The notes under the pieces: generated by a model
Database searches by the model: none
What the model saw: the letters and a program-made list of their open reading frames with translations, nothing else
Told to the model about the DNA's origin: nothing
NCBI GenBank assembly: GCA_028870665.1
Contig: JAGWPB010000003.1
Coordinates: forward strand, 1 to 64,000
Reading direction: 5' to 3'
DNA length: 64,000 nt
From: Lysobacteraceae bacterium
GTDB lineage: Bacteria; Pseudomonadota; Gammaproteobacteria; Xanthomonadales; Rhodanobacteraceae
Made by a program: the position numbers and the translations under genes
Shown here: piece after piece, positions 61,033 through 64,000 of the stretch
How positions within the stretch are numbered: the stretch's first letter is position 1
How the letters are laid out: every line of letters begins with the position of its first letter

Positions 61033-61626
61033 ATGCACGGCCCTGGCCACCATCGCGGATTGACGCTGCTGGAGATGATCGTGACGCTGCTGATTGCGTC
61101 GCTGATCGTGCTGGTGACGTTTCAGAGCCTGCACGTGTTTGCGGTGGCGCGCGAACGCGTGGCCGCCTACGGGGCGACGCTCGATCGCAACCGGCTGGTG
61201 ATGGGCTGGCTACGCGACAGCAGCGAGAGCCTGATCGCGGTGCCCAAGCCGGCGTTCAAGGGCGACACCAAGGGCTTCGCGGGCACGGTGACGGCGCCGG
61301 TGCTCGAACGCGCCGGCATACCAACACCGGTGCAGTGGCGGATCGACGCCAGCGGCCTGGCGGCGCTCGATTACCGCGAGTTCGACGGCAAGCCGCTGCT
61401 GCTGCCATTGCCCGAGGGCGGCCAGTTGCACTTCGAGTACTTCGACGCCGAAGGCAAGCCGCATGACCAGTGGCCGCCGGCGCTGGGCGAGCATCCGGAC
61501 TTGCCGGCGGCGATCGCGCTGCTGGCGGGGCCGGACGGCGATCACCCCTTGCTGATCGCGCCGATCCTCAGCGCGCGCAAGCCCTGGCTGCAGCCGGGAC
61601 CCTTCGATGCCGCGGGGGATGAATGA
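61033..61626 (+). CDS. gspJ: Pseudopilin GspJ
   Basis: HHRGLTLLEMIVTLLIASLIVLVTFQSL; order after gspI. Confidence 0.82.
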   Translation: MHGPGHHRGLTLLEMIVTLLIASLIVLVTFQSLHVFAVARERVAAYGATLDRNRLVMGWLRDSSESLIAVPKPAFKGDTKGFAGTVTAPVLERAGIPTPVQWRIDASGLAALDYREFDGKPLLLPLPEGGQLHFEYFDAEGKPHDQWPPALGEHPDLPAAIALLAGPDGDHPLLIAPILSARKPWLQPGPFDAAGDE

Positions 61627-62708
61627 ACACGCGGTACCGATCACGCGACCAGCGCGGTTTCGTCCTGCTGACCGTGCTGGCGATGGTGGTGGTGCTGGCG
61701 TTGCTGGCGACGGCGGCAGCGATCACGGTATCGCGTCTGCGTCGCGAGGCGATCGTGCAGCAGGAGCGCCTGCGCGGCGAGCTGGATGCCTATTCAACCC
61801 GTTCCACTCTGCTGTATCTGCTCGGCACCCAGCGCATGACCTTCGCCGGGCTCACCGTCGATGACCGCATCGTGTATACGGCCGAGGAACAGGCGACGCG
61901 CAAGGTCGATCCCGAAGACCTGTCGATCTCGTACACGCCGGTCGGCAACGAGATCCGCCTCGATGGGCGCGTCTATCGCGGGCTCGGCGATTCGCAGTTC
62001 GCGCTGCAGGACGATCGCGGGCGGCTATCGATCGACTGGGCGGTCGCGGGCACCTACGACAACCTGCTGCGCCAGCTCAAGGTGCCGATCGATCAGCGCG
62101 GCGTGTTGACGGATCGCCTGCTCGATTACCAAGACAGCGACGACCTGCCGCGACTGAACGGCGCCGAGGCGCCGACCTATCTTCAGCGCGGCCTGCCACC
62201 GCCACCCAACCGTCCGCTGCTGACACCGTTCGAGTTGCGCCGGGTGCTGGGTTGGGAAAACTACCTCGGCGCCTGGAGCGATGCCGAGCTGGCGCGTCGT
62301 CTCAGCGCCGTGCGTTCGGTGTCGATCAACGTCAATACCGCGCCGGCGTCGGTGCTGGCTATGCTGCCCGGCGTGACGCCGGGGATGGCGCAGCGAATGG
62401 TGGCCTATCGCAATCTGTCGCCCGTGAACGGTTATGAAGAGGCCCAGCAGCTGTTGCCGGGGCTGCCGCCGGAGACCGATCTGGTGGCGCTCTACCCCGG
62501 CCCATCGGGTACCCTAGAAAGCTGGCCCGGAACCGGCGGCGAGGGCTGGCAGCTGCACTGGACGTTGACGCCTTTCGAACATCAGGGGCAGCCGTGGAGA
62601 ATCGATGATGCGGTCCGGCTGGAGCGAAGCGGTAACGCGGTGGCTGGAAGCGCAGGGCGCCCGGCTGGCGCGGCGTTTGCAGGCGGCCCGCTGGTACCGG
62701 GGGGCTGA
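61623..62708 (+). CDS. gspK: Minor pseudopilin GspK
   Basis: RDQRGFVLLTVLAMVVVLALLATAAAI; SVSINVNTAPASVLAMLPGVTPGMAQRMVAYR. Confidence 0.88.
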   Translation: MNTRYRSRDQRGFVLLTVLAMVVVLALLATAAAITVSRLRREAIVQQERLRGELDAYSTRSTLLYLLGTQRMTFAGLTVDDRIVYTAEEQATRKVDPEDLSISYTPVGNEIRLDGRVYRGLGDSQFALQDDRGRLSIDWAVAGTYDNLLRQLKVPIDQRGVLTDRLLDYQDSDDLPRLNGAEAPTYLQRGLPPPPNRPLLTPFELRRVLGWENYLGAWSDAELARRLSAVRSVSINVNTAPASVLAMLPGVTPGMAQRMVAYRNLSPVNGYEEAQQLLPGLPPETDLVALYPGPSGTLESWPGTGGEGWQLHWTLTPFEHQGQPWRIDDAVRLERSGNAVAGSAGRPAGAAFAGGPLVPGG

Positions 62709-64000
62709 GGAGCTTGAGCGGTTGCGGCCGGGCCACGGCGGTAGCGAGTGGGTTCTTGCGCGGGCGTATTGCGTGTACCTGACAGTGGCTTGCGGGGCGG
62801 TGCCGGCCGCCCGGCGGCGCGATTACGTGGCGGTGGCGGTGCGGCGTGCGGCGCCGTTTGCGGATGCGGACTGGTATGCGGCATGGCGCGACGAGACCGC
62901 CCAGGTGTGGCTGTGGTCGCGGTCGGCGGTGCGCGGCGCGTTGGTGGAAGGCGCGGCGGCGAGCCGGATCAGGATGCTGCCCGAGTCGGTATTGCGCGGG
63001 ACTCCGCAGATGCAGGGAGCGCAGCTCCTGGCCGATACGGCGGGCTGCGAAGGGCGGCTTTGGCAGGACGGGCTGTTGGCGGCGAGCATGTGGTGGCCGG
63101 CGCAGCCGGATACGTCGGCCTGGGCGGGTTTCTGTCGCAGTGCGGGTTTGGCGGTGACGGCGGTGCCGGAGCTGCAGTCCGCGCAGGTGCTGGCGGAACG
63201 GCCGTGGACGCTGGCGGCCCGGGCGGGTGGGCTGGAGACGCTGCGGCAATACCGGCGCGAACTGGCGTTGGTGGCAGCCGCGCTGTGGATGGTGACGCTC
63301 GGTTTCGAGCTGGGTGCGGTCGCGCGTACGCGCTGGGCCCTGCACGGGGTGGAGACGGCGCTGGCATCGGAGCGAGCAGCGATCGCGGACATCCTGGCGG
63401 CGCGCGGCAAGGCGGAGCAGGCGCGGGTGACGATCGAGCGGTTGGAGGCCTTGCAGGCGGTGCCGTCGCAGCTGGCACTGCTGCAGGGAGTCAGCGCGCG
63501 GATGCCGGGGTCATGGCGACTGCAGGAATGGCACATGACCGACCCGCAGCATCTGGAAATGACCGTCAGCGTGACACCGGCGGACCCGCCGGGCCTGGTG
63601 CGGGCGCTGGAGGGATCGGACTTCCTGCGGTCGGTGCGGGCGGAGATCGGGCCGGCGGCGCCCGATCAGCTGGTGGTCCACGCGACCGTGCTCGAACCGG
63701 CTGCGGCGGCGGTGGGTGAGAGCGCGACGCAGGCTGCCGCCGTGTCGGCGCAGCCGCCCATCGTGCCGCAGGCGGCCGTGTCGCCGTCCGCAACGCCGCC
63801 TGCGCCGACACGCGTACCGGTCGCAATGCACCCTGCGCCCCCGGCTCCGGCACTAGACACGGTGCCGCCACTTCACGGCGGTGGTTACGGTGGCCCGCTG
63901 ATCAGAGGCCAGGGATTGCCGGGAGGATTTGTTTCGCGAGCGCTGCCGGTACCCGCCCCGGCAGCGGCGCCCGCGCCGCGTCCGACGAAGGGCGGCGGGT
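62605..64000 (+). CDS. GspL/PilN-like T2SS component (partial, open at right edge)
   Basis: Open frame MMRSGWSEAVTRWLEAQGARLARRLQAARWYRG...LALVAAALWMVTLGFELGAV...ILAARGKAEQARVTIERLEALQAVPSQLALLQGVSARMPGSWRLQEW...; follows gspK. Not in ORF track because unterminated. Confidence 0.68.
   Translation, partial: MMRSGWSEAVTRWLEAQGARLARRLQAARWYRGAEELERLRPGHGGSEWVLARAYCVYLTVACGAVPAARRRDYVAVAVRRAAPFADADWYAAWRDETAQVWLWSRSAVRGALVEGAAASRIRMLPESVLRGTPQMQGAQLLADTAGCEGRLWQDGLLAASMWWPAQPDTSAWAGFCRSAGLAVTAVPELQSAQVLAERPWTLAARAGGLETLRQYRRELALVAAALWMVTLGFELGAVARTRWALHGVETALASERAAIADILAARGKAEQARVTIERLEALQAVPSQLALLQGVSARMPGSWRLQEWHMTDPQHLEMTVSVTPADPPGLVRALEGSDFLRSVRAEIGPAAPDQLVVHATVLEPAAAAVGESATQAAAVSAQPPIVPQAAVSPSATPPAPTRVPVAMHPAPPAPALDTVPPLHGGGYGGPLIRGQGLPGGFVSRALPVPAPAAAPAPRPTKGGG

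Noticed and set aside
62748-63719. 323-aa ORF in the track at the right edge
   Set aside because: Gly/Arg/Ala-rich wrong frame; the coherent GspL-like frame starts at 62605 and is open to the end of the window.
1-64000. CRISPR arrays, prophage or IS elements
   Set aside because: No regularly spaced direct repeats with unique spacers, and no transposase, integrase or phage structural ORF recognised.

Overview
This is a GC-rich chromosomal window that reads as a gammaproteobacterium of Xanthomonadales/Lysobacterales type (inferred from gene content and order only). Most of it is housekeeping: partial putA; an aa3-type cytochrome c oxidase and heme/copper assembly cluster; glutathione peroxidase; an aldehyde dehydrogenase; dnaG; coq7; a glcF-like Fe-S protein; rplM-rpsI; tRNA-Gln; LPS heptose genes; an M3 peptidase; gshA; a LOG protein; rho, trxA, rhlB; ftsEX; a dual-receiver protein; ung; rpoH; a TonB receptor; a Cpx-like two-component system; a serB-serA fusion; and a type II secretion operon (gspE-K plus a partial gspL-like gene). 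The most notable items are: (1) a perfect CIRCE operator upstream of rpoH; (2) three tandem paralogous secreted proteins with conserved ends and divergent cores, each with a similar terminator, embedded in a dispersed repeat family and next to a T2SS operon; (3) two unusual metabolic fusions, GmhA-HldC and SerB-SerA; (4) a ~101 bp tandem duplication at the gspF/gspG junction that creates a decapitated prepilin leader; (5) a TonB receptor relic with truncation, internal deletion and frameshift; (6) a response regulator with one degenerate and one intact receiver; (7) a His/Met-rich exported protein beside a Cpx-like system. All calls come from reading the sequence and ORF translations. No database search was run.
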